Assembly: GCF_030823405.1 (NCBI RefSeq)
Contig: NZ_JAUSXC010000001.1
Coordinates: 744,001 to 808,000 of the forward strand
DNA: 64,000 nucleotides
Direction of reading: 5' to 3'
From: Chryseobacterium ginsenosidimutans
GTDB taxonomy: Bacteria; Bacteroidota; Bacteroidia; Flavobacteriales; Weeksellaceae
Part shown: one piece after another, positions 43,531 to 51,395 of the stretch
Layout of the letters: every line of letters starts with the position of its first letter
How positions within the stretch are numbered: position 1 is the first letter of the stretch
Program-made: the position numbers and the translations under genes
The notes under the pieces: generated by a model
Seen by the model: only the letters and a program-made list of their open reading frames with translations
Database searches by the model: none
What the model was told of the DNA's origin: nothing

Positions 43531-43562
43531 AAACCTGCCAACACTGGCAGGTTTTTGTTTTT
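43531..43562 (+). terminator. Terminator after rplY
   Basis: AACCTGCCA - ACAC - TGGCAGGTT hairpin followed by T-rich sequence. Confidence 0.92.
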
Positions 43563-43613
43563 TAGATTAAATCTATGATTATTTTCATACGATACCCTTT
43601 CGGAAAAAAGCCG

Positions 43614-43621
43614 TAAATTTG
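43614..43621 (+). promoter_or_regulatory. -7 box for sufS
   Basis: TAAATTTG, 42 bases before the sufS ATG at 43664; no clear -33 box. Confidence 0.5.
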
Positions 43622-43663
43622 AAGTGTTCTAAATAAGAACGCCTTAATTTAAAAATTTAATAA

Positions 43664-44884
43664 ATGTTTGACATTCAGGAAATCAGAAGTCAGTTTACGA
43701 TATTAAACAGAGAAGTGAATGGTAAGCCATTGGTTTACTTAGACAATGCGGCGACATCTCAAAAACCGAATTCAGTTTTAGAAGTTTGGGCTCAATACTA
43801 TACAGAGCTTAACGCAAACGTACATCGAGGAATCCATACATTAAGTCAGTTGGCGACAGAAGAAATGGAGCTTTCAAGAAGAAAAGTTCAGAAATTCATT
43901 AATGCTAAAAATGATTTTGAAGTAATTTTTACAAAAGGAACAACAGAAGGATTAAATCTTATCTCTTATATTTTAACTCAAAAGCTTAAAAAGGACGATG
44001 AGATTATCATTTCTTATTTAGAGCACCACTCAAATATCGTTCCGTGGCAGATGCTTTGTGAAAGAACGGGAGCGAAATTAAGAGTAGTTCCGATTGATGA
44101 AAATGGAGTTCTCCAGTTAGATACATTCGATGAATTTTTAAGCGAAAAAACAAAAGTTGTTTCTGTTAATCAGGTTTCAAACGCATTGGGAATTGTAAAT
44201 CCTATCGAAGAAATTATTGCAAAAACAAGAAAAAACACAAATGCATATATTGTAATTGATGGCGCTCAGTCTGCACCGCACTTTAGCATTGATGTCCAGA
44301 AGATGGACTGTGATTTTTTTGTTTTTTCAGGTCATAAAATGTATGCTCCAATGGGAACCGGGATTTTATACGGAAAACAGCAGGTTCTTGAGGATTTGCC
44401 ACCATTTCATGGAGGAGGTGAAATGATTGCAACATGTTCTTTTGACGGAACAAGTTATGCAGGGCTTCCTTTTAAATTCGAAGCAGGAACGCCAAATGTA
44501 GGAGGAAATATAGCGTTAGGTGCAGCAATAGACTTTATCCAAAAGATTGGGCAGGAAAACATCCAAAATCATGAAAATGCTCTATTGGAGTATGCTCAAA
44601 GGCTGCTTTTAGAAATTGAAGGAATTAAAATTTACGGAGAAAAAGCGAATAGGACCGGAGTTGTATCCTTTAATTTAGAAGGGATAGGAATTGCCTCTGA
44701 TGTGGGAATGATTCTCGACAAATTGGGGATTGCCGTAAGAACCGGACATCACTGTACACAGCCTATTATGAGTTTCTTTAATATTGCAGGAACCGTAAGG
44801 GCGAGTTTTGCGGTTTACAACACTTTTCAGGAAATCGATATATTGGTGGAAGGTGTAAAAAAAGCACAACGAATGCTAAGTTAA
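43664..44884 (+). CDS. sufS: Cysteine desulfurase SufS
   Basis: A 406-residue PLP-dependent group II desulfurase that removes sulfur from cysteine and feeds SufBCD. Family features: YLDNAATSQKP near the N-terminus, GIHTLSQLATE, the PLP Lys in FSGHKMYAPMGTG, RTGHHCTQPIM with the active-site Cys, and GTPNVGGNIALGAA. The short loop around the active Cys is that of SufS-type enzymes, as opposed to IscS. It is monocistronic, 31 kb from sufABCD and on the opposite strand; no sufE-like gene is adjacent. Confidence 0.95.
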   Translation: MFDIQEIRSQFTILNREVNGKPLVYLDNAATSQKPNSVLEVWAQYYTELNANVHRGIHTLSQLATEEMELSRRKVQKFINAKNDFEVIFTKGTTEGLNLISYILTQKLKKDDEIIISYLEHHSNIVPWQMLCERTGAKLRVVPIDENGVLQLDTFDEFLSEKTKVVSVNQVSNALGIVNPIEEIIAKTRKNTNAYIVIDGAQSAPHFSIDVQKMDCDFFVFSGHKMYAPMGTGILYGKQQVLEDLPPFHGGGEMIATCSFDGTSYAGLPFKFEAGTPNVGGNIALGAAIDFIQKIGQENIQNHENALLEYAQRLLLEIEGIKIYGEKANRTGVVSFNLEGIGIASDVGMILDKLGIAVRTGHHCTQPIMSFFNIAGTVRASFAVYNTFQEIDILVEGVKKAQRMLS

Positions 44885-44898
44885 TTTTAATGACTTAA

Positions 44899-44938
44899 AA
44901 AAAACGATCGGAAAATTATTTCTGATCGTTTTTTTTTA
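44899..44938 (+). terminator. Terminator after sufS
   Basis: AAAACGATCGG / CTGATCGTTTT stem (one mismatch) with a T9 run. Confidence 0.9.
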
Positions 44939-45046
44939 ATTGATATATAACGTTTTATGAATATTTTTAAGGTCTCTAAAAAATAATTTTTTTAATGTGT
45001 AACCTTTTCAACCTTTTGTTGTCTTTATAGTAGAAACAGAATAATC

Positions 45047-45607
45047 ATGAAGCTTTTGTTTAATAATAAAAAAGAAGATTTGCTGAGCCGTTTGAAAAAA
45101 CAGGATCCGGCTGCGCAGAAAATCTTTTATGATCAGAGTGTAAAGAGATTCCTGAGTGTGGCAAAAAGCTACATCAGCGATATTTATCAGGCGGAAGATT
45201 GCGTGATCAAAGCATACTGTAAGATTTTTAAACATATAGAAAGCTTTCGCGGAGAAGGAAATTTTGAAGGCTGGGCAAGAAAAATTGTGGTGAACGAATG
45301 TCTCAATTTTATTAAAAGCCATAAAACGGTTTTTTATCTCGACGATGTTCATGCTTCTGTTCTCGAAGAAATTCATGAAGAGCAAATCGTTTTTGACTTT
45401 AATGCGCAGGAACTTTTAGATCAGCTTCCCGATGCTTACAGAATGGTTTTCAACCTTTATGTGATTGAAGAATATTCGCATCAGGAAATTGCAGATACGC
45501 TGAATATTTCTACCGCAGTAAGCAAAACGCAACTCTTCAGAGCAAAAGAAAAACTGAGAAAGATCTACTTTCAACAACAAAAGAAACTGAAAAATGAACA
45601 CATCTAA
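45047..45607 (+). CDS. ECF-type RNA polymerase sigma factor
   Basis: A 186-residue sigma-70 family protein with region 2 (about 20-90: DQSVKRFLSVAKSYISDIYQAEDCVIKAYCKIFKHIESFRGEGNFEGWARKIVVNEC read in parts) and region 4 (about 125-175: LPDAYRMVFNLYVIEEYSHQEIADTLNISTAVSKTQLFRAKEKLRK). Regions 1 and 3 are missing, as in ECF factors. It redirects RNA polymerase to a small regulon. The next gene overlaps it by 14 bases and encodes a one-helix membrane protein, presumably its anti-sigma factor, followed by an outer-membrane barrel protein. Confidence 0.92.
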   Translation: MKLLFNNKKEDLLSRLKKQDPAAQKIFYDQSVKRFLSVAKSYISDIYQAEDCVIKAYCKIFKHIESFRGEGNFEGWARKIVVNECLNFIKSHKTVFYLDDVHASVLEEIHEEQIVFDFNAQELLDQLPDAYRMVFNLYVIEEYSHQEIADTLNISTAVSKTQLFRAKEKLRKIYFQQQKKLKNEHI

Positions 45608-46214
45608 AAATAATTTTGAATATCAGATCAAAAAACAGATCGACGAAAGAGAAATTACTCCTTCAAGAGATCTTTGGTCAGAAATTGAAAATCAAACTCA
45701 AAATACAACTGATTCTCAGACGAAAAAAGTCAATTGGTTTTTAATTGCAGCTTGTTTGGTCCTGACTTTAAGTTTAGGAGCTGTATTGTTTTTTGATCAG
45801 GATTCTAAACCACATATACAGGTTGCCGAAACTGAGAATACTGATCCTACAAAGGAGATTCCAACAGAGATAGAAAAAATAAATTCTCCGGAAATCATTC
45901 AGCAAAATCAGGAAAAAATTGTTGAGGTGAAAAACGTTCCTTCGCAATTAAAAGTTCAGCCTGAAACTCCGGAAGTAATTACAGAGAAAAAAGAACTTCC
46001 AATCATTAAAGAAAATTCAAAAGAAATTGCTGCTCAGATCAGTCAGATTCCAGCAGAAAAGATTTTGGCAAAAGCAGATTCTACACAGGTTAAGGTGAAA
46101 AAGAAACGTTATGTTGATCCTTCAACACTTCTTTTCTCGGTAGAGCATAAAGATGTCATAGAAAAAACCAAAGGTGGAAGCAATGTTGCAACCATCGATC
46201 TGAATACTAAATAA
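45594..46214 (+). CDS. Probable anti-sigma factor, single-pass membrane protein
   Basis: A 206-residue protein with a cytoplasmic N-terminal part (1-45) that has a short anti-sigma-like helix (FEYQIKKQIDEREITPSRDLWSEIE), one transmembrane helix (about 46-67, VNWFLIAACLVLTLSLGAVLFF), and a hydrophilic periplasmic region rich in Glu, Lys, Pro and Ile with many charged repeats (EIPTEIEKINSPEIIQ). No catalytic motif is visible. The 14-base overlap with the upstream sigma gene, the topology and the order support anti-sigma function. It lacks the zinc-binding HxxxCxxC of ZAS domains, so the contact with sigma would be of another type. Confidence 0.75.
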   Translation: MNTSKNNFEYQIKKQIDEREITPSRDLWSEIENQTQNTTDSQTKKVNWFLIAACLVLTLSLGAVLFFDQDSKPHIQVAETENTDPTKEIPTEIEKINSPEIIQQNQEKIVEVKNVPSQLKVQPETPEVITEKKELPIIKENSKEIAAQISQIPAEKILAKADSTQVKVKKKRYVDPSTLLFSVEHKDVIEKTKGGSNVATIDLNTK

Positions 46215-46245
46215 ATTTAATTTAAACTTTAAAAAAAATAAAACT

Positions 46246-47283
46246 ATGATTAAGAAATTTATCATGATGGGACTCGTATGCCTTTTATCTGGCAGTGTTT
46301 ATTCACAAAAAAGACTGAAACTGAATCTTCAGTCGAAAGAAGATACTGAAGTAAGCCCGATCGTAAAAGAAAAAGTGGATGAATATGCTAAGAAAATAGA
46401 TGTAATCATTCAGGAAGAAAAAAAACTGATGGAAGCTGAACTTCTGATTTTACAGTCTAAAAATTTAGAGAAAACAGAATTCGATAAACAGAAAGCGGAA
46501 GTTGCAGACCGCTATTCGGAAAAGATAGATCAGAGAATTGAAGCGTTAGGTTTTGATCTTGATACTGTGATTCAGAAGCAGGTAAAATACTCTCTTTTGA
46601 ATTCGGATGTTACTTCTAATGAAGAACTGAAAGCGAAATTGTTAAAAAAATTCCGTGCTACGAAAGATTTTTCCGGATACTTTACTTACGGAATTATGAC
46701 ATTGACGAATGATAAGCCTGACAATGATTTAGATAAAAATTTAGGGTATGCCAATAATCTTGAATTTGGGTTGAAGTTTAATTATCAGTTCAACAGAACG
46801 AGTCCGTGGGGATTGATTTCCGGGATAGGATTTTCATGGAGAACTGTACGTCTCGATAATAATATGATCTTTGCTAAAGATACCAATGCAGGTGTTTACG
46901 TGGCAGATTATCAGGGGAACACCGATAAAAGCAAGCTGAGAACAGGCTATATTATCGTTCCTCTTGGGTTGCAGTATAATTTTTCGAAACTGAAAAGTGC
47001 AGGAATGGACATTCAGTACAGACCTTATTCTGATGGTTTCAGAGTTGCAGCCAATATGTATGGTGGGATAAAAATGTCCAGCAACAATATTGTAAGTGGT
47101 GATCGTGAAGATTTTAGAGACAGAGGAAATTACAAAGTGAATCCGTTTGTTTATGGTGCTCAGTTCACCGTTTCTTATGACAATATTAGTCTTTTCGTTA
47201 AAAAAGATTTCAGCAATTTCTTCAAAGACTCTTATTTTCAAAACGATAAAGCACTTGTTTTCGGAATCGGAATCGGATTATAG
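46246..47283 (+). CDS. Exported protein with coiled-coil and C-terminal beta-barrel
   Basis: A 345-residue protein with a signal peptide (1-20, YSQ end). A long charged helical region (about 30-125: KEKVDEYAKKIDVIIQEEKKLMEAEL...) precedes a barrel-like C-terminal part (about 130-345) of alternating strands ending ALVFGIGIGL. The C-terminal domain resembles PorT-type outer membrane proteins of Bacteroidota. It follows the sigma and anti-sigma pair by 31 bases, probably one transcript. It could be the envelope sensor or target of the sigma circuit. Function otherwise unknown. Confidence 0.75.
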   Translation: MIKKFIMMGLVCLLSGSVYSQKRLKLNLQSKEDTEVSPIVKEKVDEYAKKIDVIIQEEKKLMEAELLILQSKNLEKTEFDKQKAEVADRYSEKIDQRIEALGFDLDTVIQKQVKYSLLNSDVTSNEELKAKLLKKFRATKDFSGYFTYGIMTLTNDKPDNDLDKNLGYANNLEFGLKFNYQFNRTSPWGLISGIGFSWRTVRLDNNMIFAKDTNAGVYVADYQGNTDKSKLRTGYIIVPLGLQYNFSKLKSAGMDIQYRPYSDGFRVAANMYGGIKMSSNNIVSGDREDFRDRGNYKVNPFVYGAQFTVSYDNISLFVKKDFSNFFKDSYFQNDKALVFGIGIGL

Positions 47284-47310
47284 ATTTTTCACACATTCAT
47301 ATTAACAGGA

Positions 47311-47345
47311 AACAATTGATTTTATTTAAAGTCAATTGTTTTTGC
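47311..47345 (+). terminator. Terminator after the barrel-protein gene
   Basis: AACAATTGA / TCAATTGTT 9-bp perfect stem, 12-base loop, then TTTTT. Confidence 0.75.
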
Positions 47346-47357
47346 TTATAAGTGTGC

Positions 47358-47434
47358 TTTAAACAAAATTCAATTGCATTTGGTTACAAACAGGGTTGTT
47401 TTAAACAAAAGTCAATTGTATTTCATTACAAACT
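47358..47434 (+). repeat. Imperfect 35-bp direct repeat pair
   Basis: TTTAAACAAAA then CAATTG then ATTT then TTACAAAC is found at 47358-47392 and again at 47400-47434, with a 42-bp period and only about five differing bases. Confidence 0.6.
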
Positions 47435-47470
47435 ACATTGTTTGTAATAAAAGTAGTTCTCCGTTTGTTT

Positions 47471-47509
47471 CCTGCAACTTGCAGGAGACCTCCGTACATC
47501 TCCGGAGGT
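47471..47509. repeat. Two consecutive GC-rich hairpins
   Basis: CCTGCAA-C-TTGCAGG (47471-47485) is a perfect 7-bp stem with a one-base loop. ACCTCCG...CGGAGGT (47488-47509) has a 7-bp stem with an 8-base loop. They are unusually GC-rich for this window and are not followed by T runs. Confidence 0.55.
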
Positions 47510-47597
47510 TACAAGCACACTTGTTTTAAATCTCAGGAGGAGTTGGATAGGTTACAAACAAGTTCGTTCTGATTTTAATTAATTCAATCATTCCATA

Positions 47598-47629
47598 AAA
47601 AAACTCCGGAAAATCATTCCCGGAGTTTT
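47598..47629 (-). terminator. Terminator after fumC
   Basis: AAAACTCCGG / CCGGAGTTTT perfect stem with a 10-base loop; T7 run on the minus strand. Confidence 0.92.
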
Positions 47630-47652
47630 AATCAATTATTTAAGAGGAATTA

Positions 47653-49047
47653 TTATTTTAAACTTCCCACCATATCTTCTGGCTTTACCCATTCGTCGAA
47701 CTGTCCAGCAGTTACAAACCCAAGATTGATCGCTTCTTCTTTCAACGTTGTTCCGTTTTTATGAGCAGTTTTTGCAATTTTTGCTGCATTTTCGTAACCG
47801 ATATGCGTGTTCAGAGCAGTTACGAGCATCAAAGATTTATCAACCAGTTCTTTGATTCTGTCGTTGTTTGGTTCAATTCCAACTGCACAGTGATCGTTAA
47901 ATGAAATACATGCATCAGCAATTAATTGGGCTGACTGTAAGAAATTGTAAGCCATTACCGGTTTGAAAACATTCAGTTCATAATTTCCCTGAGTTCCTGC
48001 AAAAGAAATCGTGGTATCATTTCCTAAAACCTGAGCACAAACCATTGTTAATGCTTCGTTTTGTGTAGGATTTACTTTTCCCGGCATGATGGATGAACCC
48101 GGCTCATTTTCCGGAATGTGAATTTCACCGATTCCTGATCGCGGCCCTGAAGCCATTAATCTTATATCCTGAGCAATTTTAAATAAAGAAACTGCCAGTT
48201 GCTTCAATGCTCCGTGAGATTCTACAATGGCATCGTGAGCCGCTAAAGCTTCAAATTTATTTTCTGCTGTTACAAAAGGGAGATTCGTAAATTTTGCAAT
48301 ATATTCAGCAACTTTTACATCGTAACCTTTTGGGGTATTCAATCCTGTTCCAACCGCGGTTCCGCCCAAAGCTAATTCAGAAAGATGTGGTAACGTATTT
48401 TTTAACGCTTTAATTCCGTAATTCAGCTGAGCAACATATCCTGAAAATTCCTGCCCCAAAGTTAATGGAGTGGCATCCATCAAATGCGTTCTTCCGATTT
48501 TTACAATATTTTTAAAGGCTTCTGTTTTCTCAGCTAAAGTATCTCTTAATTTTTCAACCGCAGGAATTGTAGTTTCAACAACCTTTTTATATGCTGCGAT
48601 GTGCATTGCGGTTGGATAGGTATCGTTGGAAGACTGTGATTTATTAACATCATCATTCGCATGAATTTCAGATTTATCACCCAGGTTTCCACCGTTGTTA
48701 ACGTGTGCTTTGTTGGAAATAACCTCATTTACATTCATATTCGACTGCGTTCCTGAACCTGTCTGCCAAATTACCAAAGGAAATTGATCGTTCAGTTTTC
48801 CTTCTAAAATTTCTTCACAAACTTTAGCGATCATATCTCTTTTTTCAGCCGGAAGAACTCCCAAATCGGTATTGGTAAAGGCTGCCGCTTTCTTCAAATA
48901 AGCAAAAGCTTCGATAATTTCATGTGGCATTGAACCTTCCGGACCGATCTTGAAATTGTTTCGTGAACGTTCAGTCTGTGCGCCCCAAAACTTATCAGCA
49001 GGAACCTGCACTTCACCCATGGTGTCTTTTTCTATTCTGTAATTCAT
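47653..49047 (-). CDS. fumC: Class II fumarate hydratase
   Basis: A 464-residue iron-independent fumarase that interconverts fumarate and malate in the TCA cycle. It has the ASL/FumC signature [16 protein letters not shown] (about 317-331), the substrate-loop segments [15 protein letters not shown] and [12 protein letters not shown], and [17 protein letters not shown]. The tetrameric fold is suggested by the length and domain order. It is transcribed divergently from the class I fumarase gene across a 203-bp region containing a long inverted repeat, and ends at a strong terminator. Confidence 0.96.
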   Translation of the reverse strand: MNYRIEKDTMGEVQVPADKFWGAQTERSRNNFKIGPEGSMPHEIIEAFAYLKKAAAFTNTDLGVLPAEKRDMIAKVCEEILEGKLNDQFPLVIWQTGSGTQSNMNVNEVISNKAHVNNGGNLGDKSEIHANDDVNKSQSSNDTYPTAMHIAAYKKVVETTIPAVEKLRDTLAEKTEAFKNIVKIGRTHLMDATPLTLGQEFSGYVAQLNYGIKALKNTLPHLSELALGGTAVGTGLNTPKGYDVKVAEYIAKFTNLPFVTAENKFEALAAHDAIVESHGALKQLAVSLFKIAQDIRLMASGPRSGIGEIHIPENEPGSSIMPGKVNPTQNEALTMVCAQVLGNDTTISFAGTQGNYELNVFKPVMAYNFLQSAQLIADACISFNDHCAVGIEPNNDRIKELVDKSLMLVTALNTHIGYENAAKIAKTAHKNGTTLKEEAINLGFVTAGQFDEWVKPEDMVGSLK

Positions 49048-49076
49048 TGTGATTGAAATTTTGTTTGTTAAAGTTT

Positions 49077-49124
49077 AAGGCTGAGGTTAAGCTTAATATC
49101 AATCTAAATCTTAACCTCAACCTT
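49077..49124. repeat. Long inverted repeat in the divergent fumarase region
   Basis: AAGGCTGAGGTTAAG (49077-49091) and CTTAACCTCAACCTT (49110-49124) pair over 15 positions with a single mismatch around an 18-base loop. No T run follows on either side, so it is not an ordinary terminator; operator or dispersed-repeat origin is possible. Confidence 0.6.
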
Positions 49125-49225
49125 ATTTTATAAAATTAGTCAATAATGAAAACTCTCGCAATTTATAACCATTATAAATATCAATCTAAATCACTGATTT
49201 TACTCATGCTTTTTTCACGATGTTT

Positions 49226-49233
49226 TATTTTTG
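49226..49233 (+). promoter_or_regulatory. -7 box for the class I fumarase
   Basis: TATTTTTG, 17 bases before the ATG at 49251. Its place inside the longer open frame supports the downstream ATG as the start. Confidence 0.55.
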
Positions 49234-49250
49234 CACCCAAAGAAAGTAGA

Positions 49251-50858
49251 ATGGATTTTAAATATCAGGATCCGTATCCAATTTTGAAAGATGATACGGT
49301 ATATAAAAAGTTGACTTCAGATTATGTGAAAGTTGAACAGCATGGTGAAAGAGAAATTTTAACCATCGATCCGAAAGGTCTTGAATTATTGGCTGAAGAA
49401 GCGATGGCAGATGTTTCTTTTATGCTTCGCTCTTCACACTTAGAAAGTCTGAGAAAAATTATTGACGATCCTGAAGCGACTGATAACGACAGATTTGTTG
49501 CTTATAATTTATTACAGAATGCGGCTGTTGCGGTAGAAGGAGCGTTGCCTTCTTGCCAGGATACAGGAACAGCGATCGTGATGGGTAAAAAAGGGGAAAA
49601 CGTTTACACAGGCGGTGATGACGGTGAATATTTAAGCAAAGGAATTTACAACACGTATCAAAAAAGAAACTTAAGATATTCTCAGGTTGTTCCTTTGACG
49701 ATGTTTGATGAGAAAAATTCAGGTTCAAATCTTCCGGCACAGATTGATATTTATGCTAAAAAAGGAGATTACTACGAGTTTTTGTTCTTAACAAAAGGAG
49801 GAGGTTCTGCAAACAAAACGTTCTTATATCAAAAAACGAAATCTTTATTAAATGAAAAGTCACTTGAAGCCTTCGTAAAAGAAAGAATTTCAGATTTAGG
49901 AACTGCGGCTTGTCCGCCTTACCACTTGGCGTTGGTAATCGGTGGAACTTCTGCTGAAGCCAACTTAGCTGCTGTGAAAAAAGCATCAGCAAAATATTAC
50001 GACAATCTTCCGACAGAAGGAAATGAAGCGGGCCAGGCGTTCAGAGATTTAGAATGGGAAGCAAAAGTTCAGAAAATCTGCCAGGAAAGTGCTATTGGAG
50101 CTCAGTTTGGAGGAAAATATTTAACACACGATGTTCGAGTAATCAGACTGCCACGCCATGCGGCTTCTTGTCCTGTCGGGATGGGAGTTTCTTGTTCGGC
50201 TGACAGAAATATTAAGGGAAAAATAACGAAAGAAGGTATTTTCTTAGAACAATTGGAACAAGATCCGAAAAGATTTTTACCTGCAACACCTCCACATTTA
50301 GAAGCAGCGGTTGATATTGATTTAAATAAACCAATGCCCGAAATTTTAGCTGAACTTTCAAAATATCCAATCAAAACAAGATTAAAACTAAACGGCACAT
50401 TGATTGTTGCAAGAGATATTGCTCACGCAAAAATCAAAGAATTGTTGGATTCCGGACAGCCGATGCCTGAATATTTCAAAAATCACCCGATTTATTATGC
50501 CGGACCTGCAAAAACTCCGGAAGGAATGGCTTCGGGAAGTTTCGGACCTACAACTGCGGGAAGAATGGATGTTTATGTTGACGAATTCCAAAGTCATGGC
50601 GGAAGCATGGTGATGTTGGCAAAAGGTAACAGAACAGCCGATGTTACTAACGCTTGTCATAAATACGGAGGTTTCTATATCGGATCAATCGGCGGACCTG
50701 CTGCAATCTTGGCAAAAGACAATATTTTGTCTGTTGAGGTGGTAGATTTCCCTGAATTAGGAATGGAAGCAGTGAGAAAAATCGAAGTTAAAGATTTTCC
50801 GGCATTCATCATTACCGATGATAAAGGGAACGATTTCTTCGCCAATCTTGCCCATTAA
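49251..50858 (+). CDS. Class I iron-sulfur fumarate hydratase
   Basis: A 535-residue protein from ATG 49251 ([12 protein letters not shown]), of the homodimeric 4Fe-4S fumarase family that is sensitive to oxygen and superoxide. Cluster ligands are visible in [17 protein letters not shown] and [18 protein letters not shown]. The C-terminal beta domain carries [40 protein letters not shown] and [19 protein letters not shown]. It duplicates the reaction of the divergent fumC product, so the cell can switch between iron-dependent and iron-free enzymes. The frame upstream of 49251 (to 49146) contains the promoter and is not part of the protein. Confidence 0.95.
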   Translation: MDFKYQDPYPILKDDTVYKKLTSDYVKVEQHGEREILTIDPKGLELLAEEAMADVSFMLRSSHLESLRKIIDDPEATDNDRFVAYNLLQNAAVAVEGALPSCQDTGTAIVMGKKGENVYTGGDDGEYLSKGIYNTYQKRNLRYSQVVPLTMFDEKNSGSNLPAQIDIYAKKGDYYEFLFLTKGGGSANKTFLYQKTKSLLNEKSLEAFVKERISDLGTAACPPYHLALVIGGTSAEANLAAVKKASAKYYDNLPTEGNEAGQAFRDLEWEAKVQKICQESAIGAQFGGKYLTHDVRVIRLPRHAASCPVGMGVSCSADRNIKGKITKEGIFLEQLEQDPKRFLPATPPHLEAAVDIDLNKPMPEILAELSKYPIKTRLKLNGTLIVARDIAHAKIKELLDSGQPMPEYFKNHPIYYAGPAKTPEGMASGSFGPTTAGRMDVYVDEFQSHGGSMVMLAKGNRTADVTNACHKYGGFYIGSIGGPAAILAKDNILSVEVVDFPELGMEAVRKIEVKDFPAFIITDDKGNDFFANLAH

Positions 50859-50900
50859 TTAGTTTAAAATTAAAATAAATAATAAAAATAGGATAGATAC

Positions 50901-50933
50901 TTTTGTGTACAACAATAAAAAGTCCTATTTTTG
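50901..50933 (+). promoter_or_regulatory. Promoter of the small membrane protein gene
   Basis: TTTTG at 50901-50905, a 20-bp spacer, TATTTTTG at 50926-50933; a second -7-like box TACTTTTG overlaps at 50898-50905. It is 18 bases before the ATG at 50951. Confidence 0.7.
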
Positions 50934-50950
50934 CCTAAAATCTTTAAGAA

Positions 50951-51235
50951 ATGATAACGATTTTATCAGCATTTTGGCCGTTTTACCAGTTCCTTTGGAC
51001 AATTTTCTTCATTACAATGTTCTTGGTAGGATTCTGGTGTATTTTTATGTTCTTCGGTTGGGTAATTCCAATTTGGTTAACGGAAGGATTGATGGAATAT
51101 TTCGGAAAAGTAAAACCTTTTGATCCTGAGGATATTAGAAGAAAGCAAGTAAACGAGCAGGAAGGTGTGGAAGTAATCTTCAGCAATCCTAAAGGTAACG
51201 GGCCTTTTTTACACGATAGTCACGGACATCATTAA
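50951..51235 (+). CDS. Small two-helix membrane protein of unknown function
   Basis: A 94-residue protein with two hydrophobic helices (about 3-24 and 27-47, with aromatic residues WPFYQFLW and a Cys in FWCIFMFFGW). A hydrophilic cytoplasmic or periplasmic tail follows, with DPEDIRRKQ and a His-rich end (HDSHGHH) that could bind metal. It lies 93 bp after the class I fumarase, from its own promoter, and before the terminator at 51300. A frame starting at 50905 in another phase is a shadow. Family unrecognised. Confidence 0.65.
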   Translation: MITILSAFWPFYQFLWTIFFITMFLVGFWCIFMFFGWVIPIWLTEGLMEYFGKVKPFDPEDIRRKQVNEQEGVEVIFSNPKGNGPFLHDSHGHH

Positions 51236-51299
51236 TTGATTGTCATTGCTTTTTCACCTGAATTCTGAAAAAGTAATATCAAAGCAAAACAACATATAT

Positions 51300-51328
51300 A
51301 AAACCACTTATTTTTTAAGTGGTTTTTT
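51300..51328. terminator. Terminator between convergent genes
   Basis: AAACCACTTA / TAAGTGGTTT perfect stem, T7 run on the plus strand. A weaker stem (ATTGCTTTTTCA/TGAAAAAGTAAT, 51245-51277) precedes it. Confidence 0.9.
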
Positions 51329-51395
51329 TGGTTTTAAATATATGAAACTGGCATTATAAAACTGAGTATTACAAATACATTGTAAATCATGAAAA

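Larger units (their letters stand above)
47284..47652. repeat. Repeat-rich, non-coding intergenic block
   Basis: This 369-bp stretch between the barrel protein and fumC has no plausible ORF. It holds a hairpin terminator (47311-47345), two imperfect 35-bp direct repeats (47358-47392 and 47400-47434), four CAATTG cores, several GTTACAAA motifs, the hairpins CCTGCAA-C-TTGCAGG (47471-47485) and ACCTCCG/CGGAGGT (47488-47509), and a long-range inverted pair AAGTGTGCTT / AAGCACACTT (47350 and 47513). It ends in the fumC terminator. It may be a remnant of a dispersed palindromic element or a structured RNA. Confidence 0.6.

Noticed and set aside
47284..47652. Possible CRISPR array in the repeat-rich spacer
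   Set aside because: Only two imperfect repeat copies, no regular spacers and no cas genes in the window.
49146..49250. 35-residue N-terminal extension of the class I fumarase
   Set aside because: It contains the -7 box TATTTTTG at 49226-49233 and is absent from family members, so the start is 49251.
50905..51123. 72-aa frame overlapping the small membrane protein
   Set aside because: Different phase, it includes the promoter and shows no hydrophobic pattern; the 94-aa frame from 50951 is the better gene.
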